Of a stretch of 64,000 nt of DNA, positions 33,933 through 42,596 are shown in pieces. The DNA is taken from assembly GCF_001719615.1 (NCBI RefSeq), contig NZ_MDVX01000003.1:62001-126000 (forward strand). The letters are read 5' to 3'. Origin of the DNA: Neptunicoccus sediminis (GTDB lineage Bacteria > Pseudomonadota > Alphaproteobacteria > Rhodobacterales > Rhodobacteraceae). The notes under the pieces were generated by a model that saw only the letters and a list, made by a program, of their open reading frames with translations, was not told the origin of the DNA and searched no databases. The position numbers and the translations under genes were made by a program. Position 1 is the first letter of the stretch. Each line of letters starts with the position of its first letter.

Positions 33933-36494
33933 ATGGCGGATTTCGCTGATATTGCCGAAATTACCGGCACAGCCACGCTACCAGCTGAACATTACGGGAT
34001 TCGGGCGGAAATTCTTGGCAAACTGATGGCGCAGGGCCTGCCTGTGCCCCGTGGATTTGCGGTGTCCAAGGCTGCGGTGCATCAATTGGCCCTTGGCAAT
34101 GTGCCGGATCTTGGACCGTTGAAAGATGTGCTTAAGCAAGGGGCGCTTTATTCGGTGCGGCGCAGTCCCGAACAGCGCAATTGGGGCGGGCCGCGTGCGA
34201 TGCTGAACATCGGCATGTGCGACCGGACCCGTGATATTTTGGCCCGCGATATGGGGCTGGAACGGGCGAACGATCTGTATAGCCGCTTTATCCGCAGCTA
34301 TGCCCAAAAGGTTGCACGGTTGGATGAGGATGATCTTGAAGAACTGGTGGAGGCGGAATTCACCAATCGCGGGCGGGATTACGGCCGCCTGATTGATGCG
34401 CTGCTGGAATTCTACGAGGATGAACTGGACGAGCCGTTTCCACAAGATCCGGTGGTGCAGATGCAGCAGGTTCTGCGGGCTGTGGCACGCATGTGGGAAG
34501 GCACTACGGCGCGGATTTTGCGACAGGCGCGGGGCGCGCCGATGGATGCGGGGCTGGGCCTTATCATTCAGGATATGGTTGCGGGCAGCGGCGCGGGCGA
34601 ATGTGGTGTGGGCAGTGCACAGTTCACAGCGCTTGCCACCGGGACACAGGGCACCCACGGGCGCTATATCAGTGAAAGTCAGGGGCATGACTCTATCACG
34701 GGGCGCGGCGGAGAGTTTTATCTCGGGCGTGATCTGCGCGGTCCTTCCCTTGAAGAAGTGGTGCCGGATGTTTTCGCGCAACTGCAAGACCTGACCGCCC
34801 AAGCGCGGGAAATCCTGCGGGACGAGGTGCTGATCCAGTTCTCGGTTCAGGATGGCAAGGTCTGGGTGCTGGATGCGCGACCGGCGGAACGCTCCGGACG
34901 GGCCGAAGTGGAAATCGCGGTGCAACTGGCGCAGGACGGGCTGCAAAGCAAGGAAGCGGCGCTGTTGTCGGTGACGCCCGGTTCCCTGACGGAAATGCTG
35001 CACCGGCATATCGACCCAAAGGCCCAGTATGAGGTTCTGACCCAAGGGATCGCGGCCAGTCCGGGTGCCAACTGTGGCAAGGTCGTCTTTAGTGCCGAGG
35101 CCGCGCAGGCCAGTGCCGCACGGAATGAAAACTGTATTCTGGTGCGCAGCGAAACCTCTCCCGAGGATATACGGGGCATGCATTCGGCGCAGGGCATCCT
35201 GACCGCGCGGGGCGGGATCACCAGCCACGCAGCGGTGATTGCACGGGGGTTGGGCCTGCCCTGCATTGTCGGGGCGAGCGATATTGACATTGATTTCCGC
35301 CGTAAACGGTTTGCACTGCCCGACGGTCGCAAGTTTTCCGAAGGGGACACGATCACGCTTGACGGGGCGACGGGCGAGGTGATCGCCGGTGCGCCTGACC
35401 TGATTGAACCGGACCTGAGCGGCGCGTTCAATACGCTGCTGGACTGGACGGACGAGTTTCGCAAGCTGGGGGTGCGGGCCAATGCGGATACGCCGACGGA
35501 TGCGCGGCTGGCCCAGACGTTTCGTGTGGACGGGATCGGGCTTTGCCGCACGGAACATATGTTTTTTGAGCCGGGCCGTCTGACAGCCATGCGCGAGATG
35601 ATCTTTGCGGATCAGGATCGGGACCGGCAGGCCGCGCTCGACCGGTTATTGCCGATGCAGCGGGCCGATTTTGTAGAGCTGTTTGAAACAATGGTGGGGC
35701 TGCCGGTATGTATCCGCTTGCTTGATCCGCCCCTGCACGAGTTTCTTCCCCAAAGCCCGCAGGAAATTCGCAGTCTTGCCGAAGCGATGGACCTGCCTTT
35801 GGCCAAGGTTCTGGGGCGGGCCGAGGATCTGAAGCAATACAATCCGATGCTGGGCTTGCGCGGCGTGCGATTGGGGCTGACGGTGCCCGGTATCTATGAC
35901 ATGCAAGCCCGCGCAATTTTTGAAGCGGCAGCGCAGGTGCAAAAGAAATTCGGCACCCAGATCAAACCCGAAATCATGATCCCACTGGTTTCCGCAAATA
36001 AAGAGGTGGAAATCGTCAAAGGCCGCGTGGATGTTGTAGCCTCGGAAGTGCAAATGGCCACCGGTCAGCGGCTGGAATATTCAGTGGGCGTGATGGTGGA
36101 AACCCCGCGGGCGGCTTTGAAATCCGGCCAGATCGCGCAATATGCGGAATTCCTGAGCTTTGGCACCAACGACTTGACCCAGATGACCTATGGTCTGAGC
36201 CGCGATGACGCGGGGCGGTTCATGCGGGCCTATGTGAACCGGGGCGTGTTTGCCGAAGATCCTTTCCATTCCATCGACGAGGACGGTGTGGGCGAGTTGC
36301 TGAGCATTGCCGTCGCCCGTGCAAAGGAAGCCCGTGGCGATATTGGGCTGGGTTTGTGCGGGGAACATGGCGGCGATCCGGCTTCGGTCGCTTTTTGTCA
36401 CCGATTAGGGCTCGATTACGTGTCCTGCTCTGCCTACCGTGCGCCGGTGGCGCGATTGGCGGCGGCGCAGACGGCAATTCGGGACGGAGATTGA
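33933..36494 (+). CDS. ppdK: Pyruvate, phosphate dikinase
   Basis: An 853-residue PEP-utilising enzyme that interconverts pyruvate, ATP and Pi with PEP, AMP and PPi. The N-terminal ATP-grasp domain is followed by the phospho-carrier His (about 432) in GGITSHAAVIARGLGLPCIVG and the PEP-binding TIM barrel with CRTEHMFFE and the catalytic Cys (about 809) in LCGEHGGDP. The ATP-grasp region is somewhat shorter than in plant-type enzymes. In Roseobacters it may support gluconeogenesis or anaplerotic flux. A terminator follows at 36512. Confidence 0.92.
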   Translation: MADFADIAEITGTATLPAEHYGIRAEILGKLMAQGLPVPRGFAVSKAAVHQLALGNVPDLGPLKDVLKQGALYSVRRSPEQRNWGGPRAMLNIGMCDRTRDILARDMGLERANDLYSRFIRSYAQKVARLDEDDLEELVEAEFTNRGRDYGRLIDALLEFYEDELDEPFPQDPVVQMQQVLRAVARMWEGTTARILRQARGAPMDAGLGLIIQDMVAGSGAGECGVGSAQFTALATGTQGTHGRYISESQGHDSITGRGGEFYLGRDLRGPSLEEVVPDVFAQLQDLTAQAREILRDEVLIQFSVQDGKVWVLDARPAERSGRAEVEIAVQLAQDGLQSKEAALLSVTPGSLTEMLHRHIDPKAQYEVLTQGIAASPGANCGKVVFSAEAAQASAARNENCILVRSETSPEDIRGMHSAQGILTARGGITSHAAVIARGLGLPCIVGASDIDIDFRRKRFALPDGRKFSEGDTITLDGATGEVIAGAPDLIEPDLSGAFNTLLDWTDEFRKLGVRANADTPTDARLAQTFRVDGIGLCRTEHMFFEPGRLTAMREMIFADQDRDRQAALDRLLPMQRADFVELFETMVGLPVCIRLLDPPLHEFLPQSPQEIRSLAEAMDLPLAKVLGRAEDLKQYNPMLGLRGVRLGLTVPGIYDMQARAIFEAAAQVQKKFGTQIKPEIMIPLVSANKEVEIVKGRVDVVASEVQMATGQRLEYSVGVMVETPRAALKSGQIAQYAEFLSFGTNDLTQMTYGLSRDDAGRFMRAYVNRGVFAEDPFHSIDEDGVGELLSIAVARAKEARGDIGLGLCGEHGGDPASVAFCHRLGLDYVSCSAYRAPVARLAAAQTAIRDGD

Positions 36495-36511
36495 GGGGGG
36501 GAGCCTTGTTC

Positions 36512-36538
36512 AAAACCGGCTGAAACAGGCCGGTTTTT
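36512..36538 (+). terminator. Intrinsic terminator after ppdK
   Basis: AAAACCGGC (36512-36520) pairs with GCCGGTTTT (36529-36537) around an 8-nt loop, with a T-run at 36534-36538. Confidence 0.85.
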
Positions 36539-36656
36539 AGAAACCCTGTGCAAAACCGCAAAATTCGACTATACGACCCCTTAAGTTTTATGTGGAAAAT
36601 GAGGGGCCGCACGGTCTGGAATCTGCCTCCAGACTTGTGTGGCGTATGTGTGTGCT

Positions 36657-37355
36657 ATGAAAATGCTGTCAAAACTCAAGACCGGACTTTGTCCGGCGAT
36701 CACGATTTTTGCCTTGGCTATAGGGACTTCCGCCCAAATCGCGTCTGCTGATGTGGGGCTTGAGCCGGTCAACAACATTCTGGCGCAAGAGCGGCGCCAG
36801 TTGGAAGCCTTGGGAACGAATCGGGCGAAGAAAATTGCCGGTGTCGGCGGTAATTCCCTTATTCGTATCGCGAGTTTGTCCCGCCCGAAAGAGAAATCTG
36901 AGGCGGTTGAGACCTCTACGGTGACAAATTTCAAACAGCTTCAGCAAATACCGAAAGCCACAGGCGGTTCAGAGTGGGCCTGCCTGACCGAAGCGCTCTA
37001 TTTTGAGGCGCGTGGCGAAAGCTTTAAGGGGATTGCGGCGGTTGCAGAGGTGATTGTGAATCGCAAGAACTCCAAGCAGTTTCCCAATTCGGTTTGTGGT
37101 GTGATCAACCAAGGTGTCGGCGGAAAGCCGGGCTGTCAGTTCTCCTACAAATGTGATGGCTATGCAGAGGTTTACCGCGAAAAGGGTGCCTATGCGCGTG
37201 TGGCAAAAATGGCAAAGCTGATGCTTGAAGGCCGTCTGCCCAAAGTCACCGGCGGTGCGTTGTTCTATCACACGAAAGCGGTCAAGCCGCGCTGGTCCCG
37301 CAAATTCCGTCGCACGGCGGCGGTTGGTGCACATTACTTTTACCACCCGAGCTGA
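36657..37355 (+). CDS. Secreted cell wall hydrolase, SleB (Hydrolase_2) family
   Basis: A 232-residue protein with a signal peptide (MKMLSKLKTGLCPAITIFAL, cleaved near IASA). The C-terminal domain has ALYFEARGESFKGIAAVAEV (with the catalytic Glu) and CGVINQG...CQFSYKCDG, matching the SleB-like lytic transglycosylase fold. It probably cuts peptidoglycan in the periplasm. ATG 36657 is preferred to the GTG at 36639. A short hairpin terminator follows. Confidence 0.88.
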   Translation: MKMLSKLKTGLCPAITIFALAIGTSAQIASADVGLEPVNNILAQERRQLEALGTNRAKKIAGVGGNSLIRIASLSRPKEKSEAVETSTVTNFKQLQQIPKATGGSEWACLTEALYFEARGESFKGIAAVAEVIVNRKNSKQFPNSVCGVINQGVGGKPGCQFSYKCDGYAEVYREKGAYARVAKMAKLMLEGRLPKVTGGALFYHTKAVKPRWSRKFRRTAAVGAHYFYHPS

Positions 37356-37393
37356 TCCCGTTTTGCGATCAACCGGAAATCGACTGTTTTTGA

Positions 37394-37412
37394 GATGCCC
37401 CGAGAGGGGCAT
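37394..37412 (+). terminator. Hairpin terminator after the cell wall hydrolase gene
   Basis: ATGCCCC-GAGA-GGGGCAT with a short T-rich end lies about 40 nt after the stop codon. Confidence 0.65.
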
Positions 37413-37572
37413 TTCGCGTTTAATGTGTTTGCTTATGTGTCTGCCGTTGTGATGGAAGAACGCGGTTGGCGGCGATCCGGTTCCATGTCATTAACCTGTT
37501 TAGCAACACTACAGGTTGTCTTGTCGCGCACCCGGGGGTAGATGCCTAGGGTATCTTGGGTGAGGGGTCTTC

Positions 37573-38463
37573 ATGGCAAACGAAACATCACTGGCGTTTG
37601 ACACGGTTGAAGCGCGGTCGCGGGCGACGGCGCAAGATGCGCCGCTGGACCGGATTTCGGTGCGCGATTTCACCACCTCGGTTGAGATCGGCGCGTTCCA
37701 GTCCGAGCGGGATGTGGAGCAGCGTATCCGGTTTAACGTGGTGCTGGAGGTTGCGCGTCACGGGGCGGCGGACACGGATGATGTGGATCAGGTCCTGTCC
37801 TATGACACGATCACCGAAGCCATCGCCGCAGAACTGGCAGCGGAGCGGCTGAACCTGTTGGAAACACTGGCGGAACGTATTGCAGAGCGTATCCTGACCC
37901 ATGCCAAGGCAGAGCGGGTTTTTGTGCGGATCGAAAAGCTTGACCGGATTCCGGGGTCTTTGGGGGTTGAGATCGTGCGCAGCAAGTCGGGCCTATCCGG
38001 AGGGCAGACAGTTGATAACGCAGAGCTGCGACCTTTGGTGATTTTATTGCCTAACGCTGTCTTGAGCGATGGGCAGGGGGCTGACTGGCTGAACGCGGTT
38101 GCCACCCATGATCGGCCGGCGATCATCTGTCTGGAACCTGTCGAGACCGGAGCGGAACCGACGGGGCAGGGCGCGATTGACCAGCGGTTGCGGCTGTTGG
38201 CAATCGAACAGAATGCCTGGATGCTTTCGGCGCGTGACCCCCGATGTGTGGTTGTGTCGAGCCGGACCGAACTGGATTGGGCGATCAAAAACGGGCAGCT
38301 TTCTGTTTGGGCGCCGTCCAAGATGGTATTGGACGCGGTGGACAGCGGGCTGGACAGCGACAGCGGCGCGGTGGAACTCGCCCGCTGGATTGCGCAGGAG
38401 CTTGGCGCAAAGGGACTGAGCGTTGCAGGGTCGGCTGCGCTGGCATCGCCGGACGCCCTCTAG
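37573..38463 (+). CDS. folB: Dihydroneopterin aldolase with an additional C-terminal domain
   Basis: A 296-residue protein. Residues about 25-140 are a FolB tunnelling-fold domain: ISVRDFTTSVEIGAFQSERD, LSYDTITEAI, NLLETLAERIAERIL and VFVRIEKLDRIPGSLGVEIV with the conserved Lys. Normal FolB is about 120 residues. The remaining about 150 residues (ELRPLVILLPNAVLSDGQGA onward) form a separate domain I do not recognise. FolB cleaves dihydroneopterin in folate synthesis; folP lies 1.7 kb downstream. A 7-bp dyad AACCTGT/ACAGGTT lies upstream at 37493-37517. Confidence 0.85.
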   Translation: MANETSLAFDTVEARSRATAQDAPLDRISVRDFTTSVEIGAFQSERDVEQRIRFNVVLEVARHGAADTDDVDQVLSYDTITEAIAAELAAERLNLLETLAERIAERILTHAKAERVFVRIEKLDRIPGSLGVEIVRSKSGLSGGQTVDNAELRPLVILLPNAVLSDGQGADWLNAVATHDRPAIICLEPVETGAEPTGQGAIDQRLRLLAIEQNAWMLSARDPRCVVVSSRTELDWAIKNGQLSVWAPSKMVLDAVDSGLDSDSGAVELARWIAQELGAKGLSVAGSAALASPDAL

Positions 38464-38487
38464 GGCTGGCGGGACGAGGGGCAAACG

Positions 38488-39684
38488 ATGCGGTTGGATC
38501 CGGTAGCGCATGAGCGCAGTTTATTGGCGCTGTTGATTGCGGTAGTGATGCTGGGCCCGTTTGCGGTGGATGCCTATTTGCCGGCTTTTGGTTTGATCGC
38601 GCGGGATCTGGCGACCTCTGAGGCGATGGTGCAATATTCGATCGGGTCTTACCTGCTGGGCACGGCCCTTGGTCCGGTGTTTTCCGGCCCGGTGTCGGAC
38701 ACCATCGGGCGGCGTCCGGTTTTGGTCTGGGGACTGGCGGGATTTGGCGTGTTTTCTGTGGGGTGTGCGCTGGTGAGCAGCGCAGAAATGCTGGTTGTTT
38801 TCCGGTTCCTGCAAGCCATTACGGGCAGTGCATCGCTGTTGGCGGGGCGTGCTTTGCTGGCGGATTTATATTCGGGGGACCGGCTGTCACAACGCCAGTC
38901 TGCGATCATGATGGTCATGGTGATTGCGCCGATGCTTGCGCCTGTGCTTGGCGGTTGGGTCGCGGAATGGTGGGGATGGCGCTGGATTTTCTGGGGGCTG
39001 GCAGCGGGGTCTGTCGCGGCTTTCGCTGCAAGTTTTATGAAATTGCCCGAAACTTTGCCCCTCTCACAGCGTCAATCGCTGCATCCGGGTAAGGTGCTGA
39101 CGGGGTATGTGGGAATTATGAAGAATCCAGTAGCGATGATGTATGTCGCGGCGCTATCAGGTATATCGGGGCTGTTTTTCGTTTACGTTTCCGCAACACC
39201 TTTCCTTTACGTTGAAACTTACGGATTGTCCGTTTCGGGTTATGCGTGGCTCTTTGCGGCGGGGGCTGCCTTGGCTGGCGCGGCAAATTTCGTGAATATC
39301 TATCTGGTGGGGCGGATCGGTTATCGAGAGGCGCTGTTGTGGCAGGGTCTGATCGCGATGGCCTGCGGCGCTTTGATGTTTTGCGGCACCTTTGGTGTGT
39401 TTGACCGTTGGGCGGTTTACGTGGCAGGGCTTGTTATTATGCCGTTGCTGCATGTGATCGGATCAAACGCGCTCACCGGTGTGATGGACCAGTTTGAGGC
39501 CCGCAAGGGGATTGCCTCTGCCTTTGCGATGTCGTCGCGGTTCGGGGTCGGTATGATCGGTGTTGCGGTCGTGGGCGTGTTCCACGGCGCTGTCGAGCTG
39601 CGCTATGGCTTGATTTTCTTTGTATTTGCTGCTTTTGCAGGGATAAGTGCGCAGATGGCTGTGCGCTGGGACGAAAGCAGGTAG
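38488..39684 (+). CDS. Bcr/CflA-family drug efflux permease (MFS)
   Basis: A 398-residue 12-TM protein. PFAVDAYLPAFGLIARDL in TM1 and the loop 2-3 motif GPVSDTIGRRPVLVWG are typical of the Bcr/CflA subfamily (bicyclomycin or sulfonamide export). It follows folB by 24 nt and precedes the AAC(6')-like gene by 5 nt, suggesting a single transcript. The natural substrate is unknown. Confidence 0.88.
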   Translation: MRLDPVAHERSLLALLIAVVMLGPFAVDAYLPAFGLIARDLATSEAMVQYSIGSYLLGTALGPVFSGPVSDTIGRRPVLVWGLAGFGVFSVGCALVSSAEMLVVFRFLQAITGSASLLAGRALLADLYSGDRLSQRQSAIMMVMVIAPMLAPVLGGWVAEWWGWRWIFWGLAAGSVAAFAASFMKLPETLPLSQRQSLHPGKVLTGYVGIMKNPVAMMYVAALSGISGLFFVYVSATPFLYVETYGLSVSGYAWLFAAGAALAGAANFVNIYLVGRIGYREALLWQGLIAMACGALMFCGTFGVFDRWAVYVAGLVIMPLLHVIGSNALTGVMDQFEARKGIASAFAMSSRFGVGMIGVAVVGVFHGAVELRYGLIFFVFAAFAGISAQMAVRWDESR

Positions 39685-39689
39685 TTCGA

Positions 39690-40142
39690 GTGGATTTGGA
39701 TGTAACCATCAGAGAGATGCGCGGGCTGGATCAGGATGTCTGGCTGGGCATGTATCGCAAGCTCTGGCCCAAGTTCTCGGACGAGGCTTTGCTGGCGGAA
39801 ATTGGCAGGATTAACAAATCCTCCAAACGGTCTGCCTTTCTGGCCGAAGCACACGGGCAGGCGGTCGGCTTCGCGGAATACGGGTTGCGGGATTACGCCA
39901 ATGGCTGCAACTCCCAGCCGGTCCCGTTCCTTGAAGGGGTCTGGGTCGATGACACTTACCGCGGGCAGGGGATTGCGCGGGCCTTGATCGAATTCCTGCT
40001 TGTGCGGGCTAAACGGGCTGGATTCGTCGAATTCGGCTCTGATGTGGAGCTGTCGAATTATTCGTCCCAGTTGATGCATGAACGACTGGGGTTCGAGCAG
40101 ACCGAGAAGGTGATCTATTACCGGAAGGTGCTGGAGCCATGA
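39690..40142 (+). CDS. GNAT acetyltransferase, aminoglycoside 6'-N-acetyltransferase-like
   Basis: A 150-residue GNAT protein starting at GTG 39690. The CoA loop is VWVDDTYRGQGIARALIE, and NGCNSQPVPFLEGV plus FGSDVELSNYSSQLMHERLG closely follow the AAC(6')-I family pattern (NGCxxxPVAFLEG; SDxxLxNxxSQxxHExLGF). Aminoglycoside acetylation is thus plausible, but many chromosomal homologues have other substrates. Its stop overlaps the folP start (ATGA). Confidence 0.85.
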   Translation: MDLDVTIREMRGLDQDVWLGMYRKLWPKFSDEALLAEIGRINKSSKRSAFLAEAHGQAVGFAEYGLRDYANGCNSQPVPFLEGVWVDDTYRGQGIARALIEFLLVRAKRAGFVEFGSDVELSNYSSQLMHERLGFEQTEKVIYYRKVLEP

Positions 40143-41143
40143 GCGCTGTATATTACCGCCCTATCGTTCAAACCGACCGGCATCGCCCGAGCGGTGCGCT
40201 GACACTGGCAGGGGGCTGGAGCTGGTTCACTCATGTAGAGCGTCTGTCACGCGAGGCCGCGCCGGAGGTTATCCCGGCGGCGCTGGTGCCCGAGGCCGAA
40301 CTGCGTAATTTTGTGGCGCCACGGGGATTGGTGTGCGGGCTGTCGATGGATGCGCCGAGGATCATGGGGATCCTGAACACCACACCGGACAGTTTTTCCG
40401 ATGGTGGTCTGCATAACCGTTTCGATGAAGCCGTGTCGCGCGGGTTTGAAATGGCTGATAACGGTGCGGATATTTTTGACATCGGCGGCGAGAGCACCCG
40501 TCCCGGTGCGGCATTTGTGCCGGTGGCAGAAGAAATCGCGCGAACCGTTCCGGTTATCAAAGCGCTGCGGGCAGGCGGGTTTGACCTGCCAGTGTCCATT
40601 GACACCCGCAAAGCCGAGGTGGCGGACGCGGCCCTTGCTGCGGGGGCGTCCATGTTCAACGATGTGACCGCATTTTGCTATGACCCCAACAGCGCGGCTG
40701 TGGCGGCGCGGCACGGGGTGTCGGTCTGTCTGATGCATGCGCAGGGCGATCCCAAAACCATGCAGGATGATCCGCAATACAGCGATGTGTTGTTAGATGT
40801 GTACGACCATCTGGCCGAACGTGTGGCCTATGCGGAAAACCACGGCATCCCCCGTGGACAGATCGTGGTGGATGTGGGCATCGGGTTTGGTAAGACCATC
40901 GCGCATAATCTGGCACTGATCCGTGGAATGTCACTGTTTCACGGTCTGGGATGTGTCATCTTGCTGGGCGTTTCACGCAAACGTTTCATTGGCGTGATCG
41001 GAAATGCGCCGGAAGCTGCCGATCGGGGGCCGGGATCGGTTGCGCTTGGGCTTGAGGCCCTGCGCCAAGGTGTGCAGATATTGCGGGTACATGACATCAA
41101 GGCGACAAAGCAGGCGATCTCTTTGTGGCAGGCAACGCTGTAA
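40139..41143 (+). CDS. folP: Dihydropteroate synthase
   Basis: A 334-residue TIM-barrel enzyme joining pABA and dihydropterin diphosphate; target of sulfonamides. IMGILNTTPDSFSDGG, GGESTRPGA, SIDTRKAEVA, VDVGIGFGKT and GVSRKRFIG are all intact. An N-terminal extension of about 70 residues precedes the barrel, as in other Rhodobacterales. It is coupled to the acetyltransferase upstream and followed by glmM after 18 nt. Confidence 0.95.
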   Translation: MSAVYYRPIVQTDRHRPSGALTLAGGWSWFTHVERLSREAAPEVIPAALVPEAELRNFVAPRGLVCGLSMDAPRIMGILNTTPDSFSDGGLHNRFDEAVSRGFEMADNGADIFDIGGESTRPGAAFVPVAEEIARTVPVIKALRAGGFDLPVSIDTRKAEVADAALAAGASMFNDVTAFCYDPNSAAVAARHGVSVCLMHAQGDPKTMQDDPQYSDVLLDVYDHLAERVAYAENHGIPRGQIVVDVGIGFGKTIAHNLALIRGMSLFHGLGCVILLGVSRKRFIGVIGNAPEAADRGPGSVALGLEALRQGVQILRVHDIKATKQAISLWQATL

Positions 41144-41161
41144 TAGCGTGAGGGAGGGTAG

Positions 41162-42502
41162 ATGAGCCGGAAACTTTTTGGGACGGACGGGGTGCGCGGG
41201 CGCGCGAACAGCTATCCGATGACAGCGGATATGGCGTTGAAGCTCGGCGCGGCGGCGGGGCGGTATTTTCGCAAGGACCAGAAAGAGCACCGTGTGGTGA
41301 TCGGCAAGGATACACGCCGTTCCAGCTATATGTTTGAATACGCGATGACGGGTGGATTTACCTCCACCGGTATGAATGTGTTTCTGCTTGGTCCGGTTCC
41401 GACGCCCGCGGTGGGCATGTTGACGCGATCCATGCGGGCAGATGTGGGTGTAATGATTTCGGCGTCCCACAACCCCCACCATGACAATGGCATCAAGTTT
41501 TTCGGGCCGGACGGATACAAGCTGTCGGATGCAGCCGAGGCTGAGATCGAAGGACTGGTAATGGGCGAGATTGATCTGGCCCGTCCTGAGAATATCGGCA
41601 ATGCCAAGCGGATTGATGATGCTTTGGGCCGGTATATGGAGTTTGCCAAGACCGCCTTTCCCCGTCAGCGTCTGCTGGAAGGGCTGAAGGTGGTGGTGGA
41701 TTGCGCCAATGGTGCGGCCTATAAAGCAGCGCCGATGGTGCTGTGGGAGCTTGGGGCCGAGGTTATACCGATCGGTGTGTCCCCGAACGGGTTCAATATC
41801 AATGCAGGCTGTGGATCGACCCACCCCGAGACTGCGGCGCAGGCGGTTGTGGCCAATGGCGCGGATGTGGGGATCTGTCTTGATGGTGATGCCGACCGAG
41901 TGATGCTGATTGACGAAAAAGGCCGTGTGGCGGATGGTGATCAGATCATGGGATTAATTGCACAGCAATGGTCGGCATCAGGCCGTTTGGCCCATGACAC
42001 GCTGGTTGCGACTGTGATGTCCAACATGGGGCTGGAGAAGCATCTTGAAGGGCGCGGGATGACCATGCTGCGCACCAATGTGGGGGATCGCTACGTGGTT
42101 GAGGCAATGCGCAAGGGCGGCTTTAACCTTGGCGGAGAGCAATCGGGCCATATTGTGATGCGCGATTATGTGACCACCGGCGACGGGTTGATTGCCGCGC
42201 TCCAGTTCCTCGGGGCGTTGGTGCAGAGCGGGAAAACCGCGAGCATGCTGTCCCGTGTGTTTGAGCCTTATCCGCAATTGCTGGAAAATGTGCGTTACGG
42301 TGAAGGGCCGGACCCGTTGCAAAATGCGGCCGTGCAGCAGGCGATTGCGGAAGGTGAGGCGGCGTTGGCCTCTTCCGGGCGTCTGTTGATCCGCAAATCC
42401 GGTACCGAGCCCTTGGTGCGGGTGATGGGCGAATGTGAGGATGCGGCGCTGTTGAAACAGGTTGTGGGGGATATTTCTGCGGCGGTGCGTGCTGCGGCCT
42501 AA
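41162..42502 (+). CDS. glmM: Phosphoglucosamine mutase
   Basis: A 446-residue alpha-D-phosphohexomutase that converts glucosamine-6-P to glucosamine-1-P for UDP-GlcNAc. The N-terminus is [13 protein letters not shown]; the phosphoserine is Ser102 in [12 protein letters not shown]; the metal loop is [15 protein letters not shown] and [13 protein letters not shown] complete the site. folP-glmM is a common bacterial gene pair. GAGGG precedes the ATG. Confidence 0.97.
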   Translation: MSRKLFGTDGVRGRANSYPMTADMALKLGAAAGRYFRKDQKEHRVVIGKDTRRSSYMFEYAMTGGFTSTGMNVFLLGPVPTPAVGMLTRSMRADVGVMISASHNPHHDNGIKFFGPDGYKLSDAAEAEIEGLVMGEIDLARPENIGNAKRIDDALGRYMEFAKTAFPRQRLLEGLKVVVDCANGAAYKAAPMVLWELGAEVIPIGVSPNGFNINAGCGSTHPETAAQAVVANGADVGICLDGDADRVMLIDEKGRVADGDQIMGLIAQQWSASGRLAHDTLVATVMSNMGLEKHLEGRGMTMLRTNVGDRYVVEAMRKGGFNLGGEQSGHIVMRDYVTTGDGLIAALQFLGALVQSGKTASMLSRVFEPYPQLLENVRYGEGPDPLQNAAVQQAIAEGEAALASSGRLLIRKSGTEPLVRVMGECEDAALLKQVVGDISAAVRAAA

Positions 42503-42529
42503 TACCGATTTATGTGGTTTTGCTAACTG

Positions 42530-42562
42530 AAACGGCGCCACTCTGGGCGCCGTTTTGTTTTT
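42530..42562. terminator. Terminator between glmM and purD
   Basis: AACGGCGCC (42531-42539), a 6-nt loop ACTCTG and GGCGCCGTT (42546-42554) are followed by TTGTTTTT. The genes converge here; the T-run favours the glmM direction. Confidence 0.88.
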
Positions 42563-42596
42563 GGATATTTATACCAAAAAGAGCTTGGCTCTGTCT

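Noticed and set aside
37493-37517. AACCTGT/ACAGGTT dyad upstream of folB as an operator
   Set aside because: Only a 7-bp dyad with an 11-bp spacer and a single copy; too weak to list as a feature.
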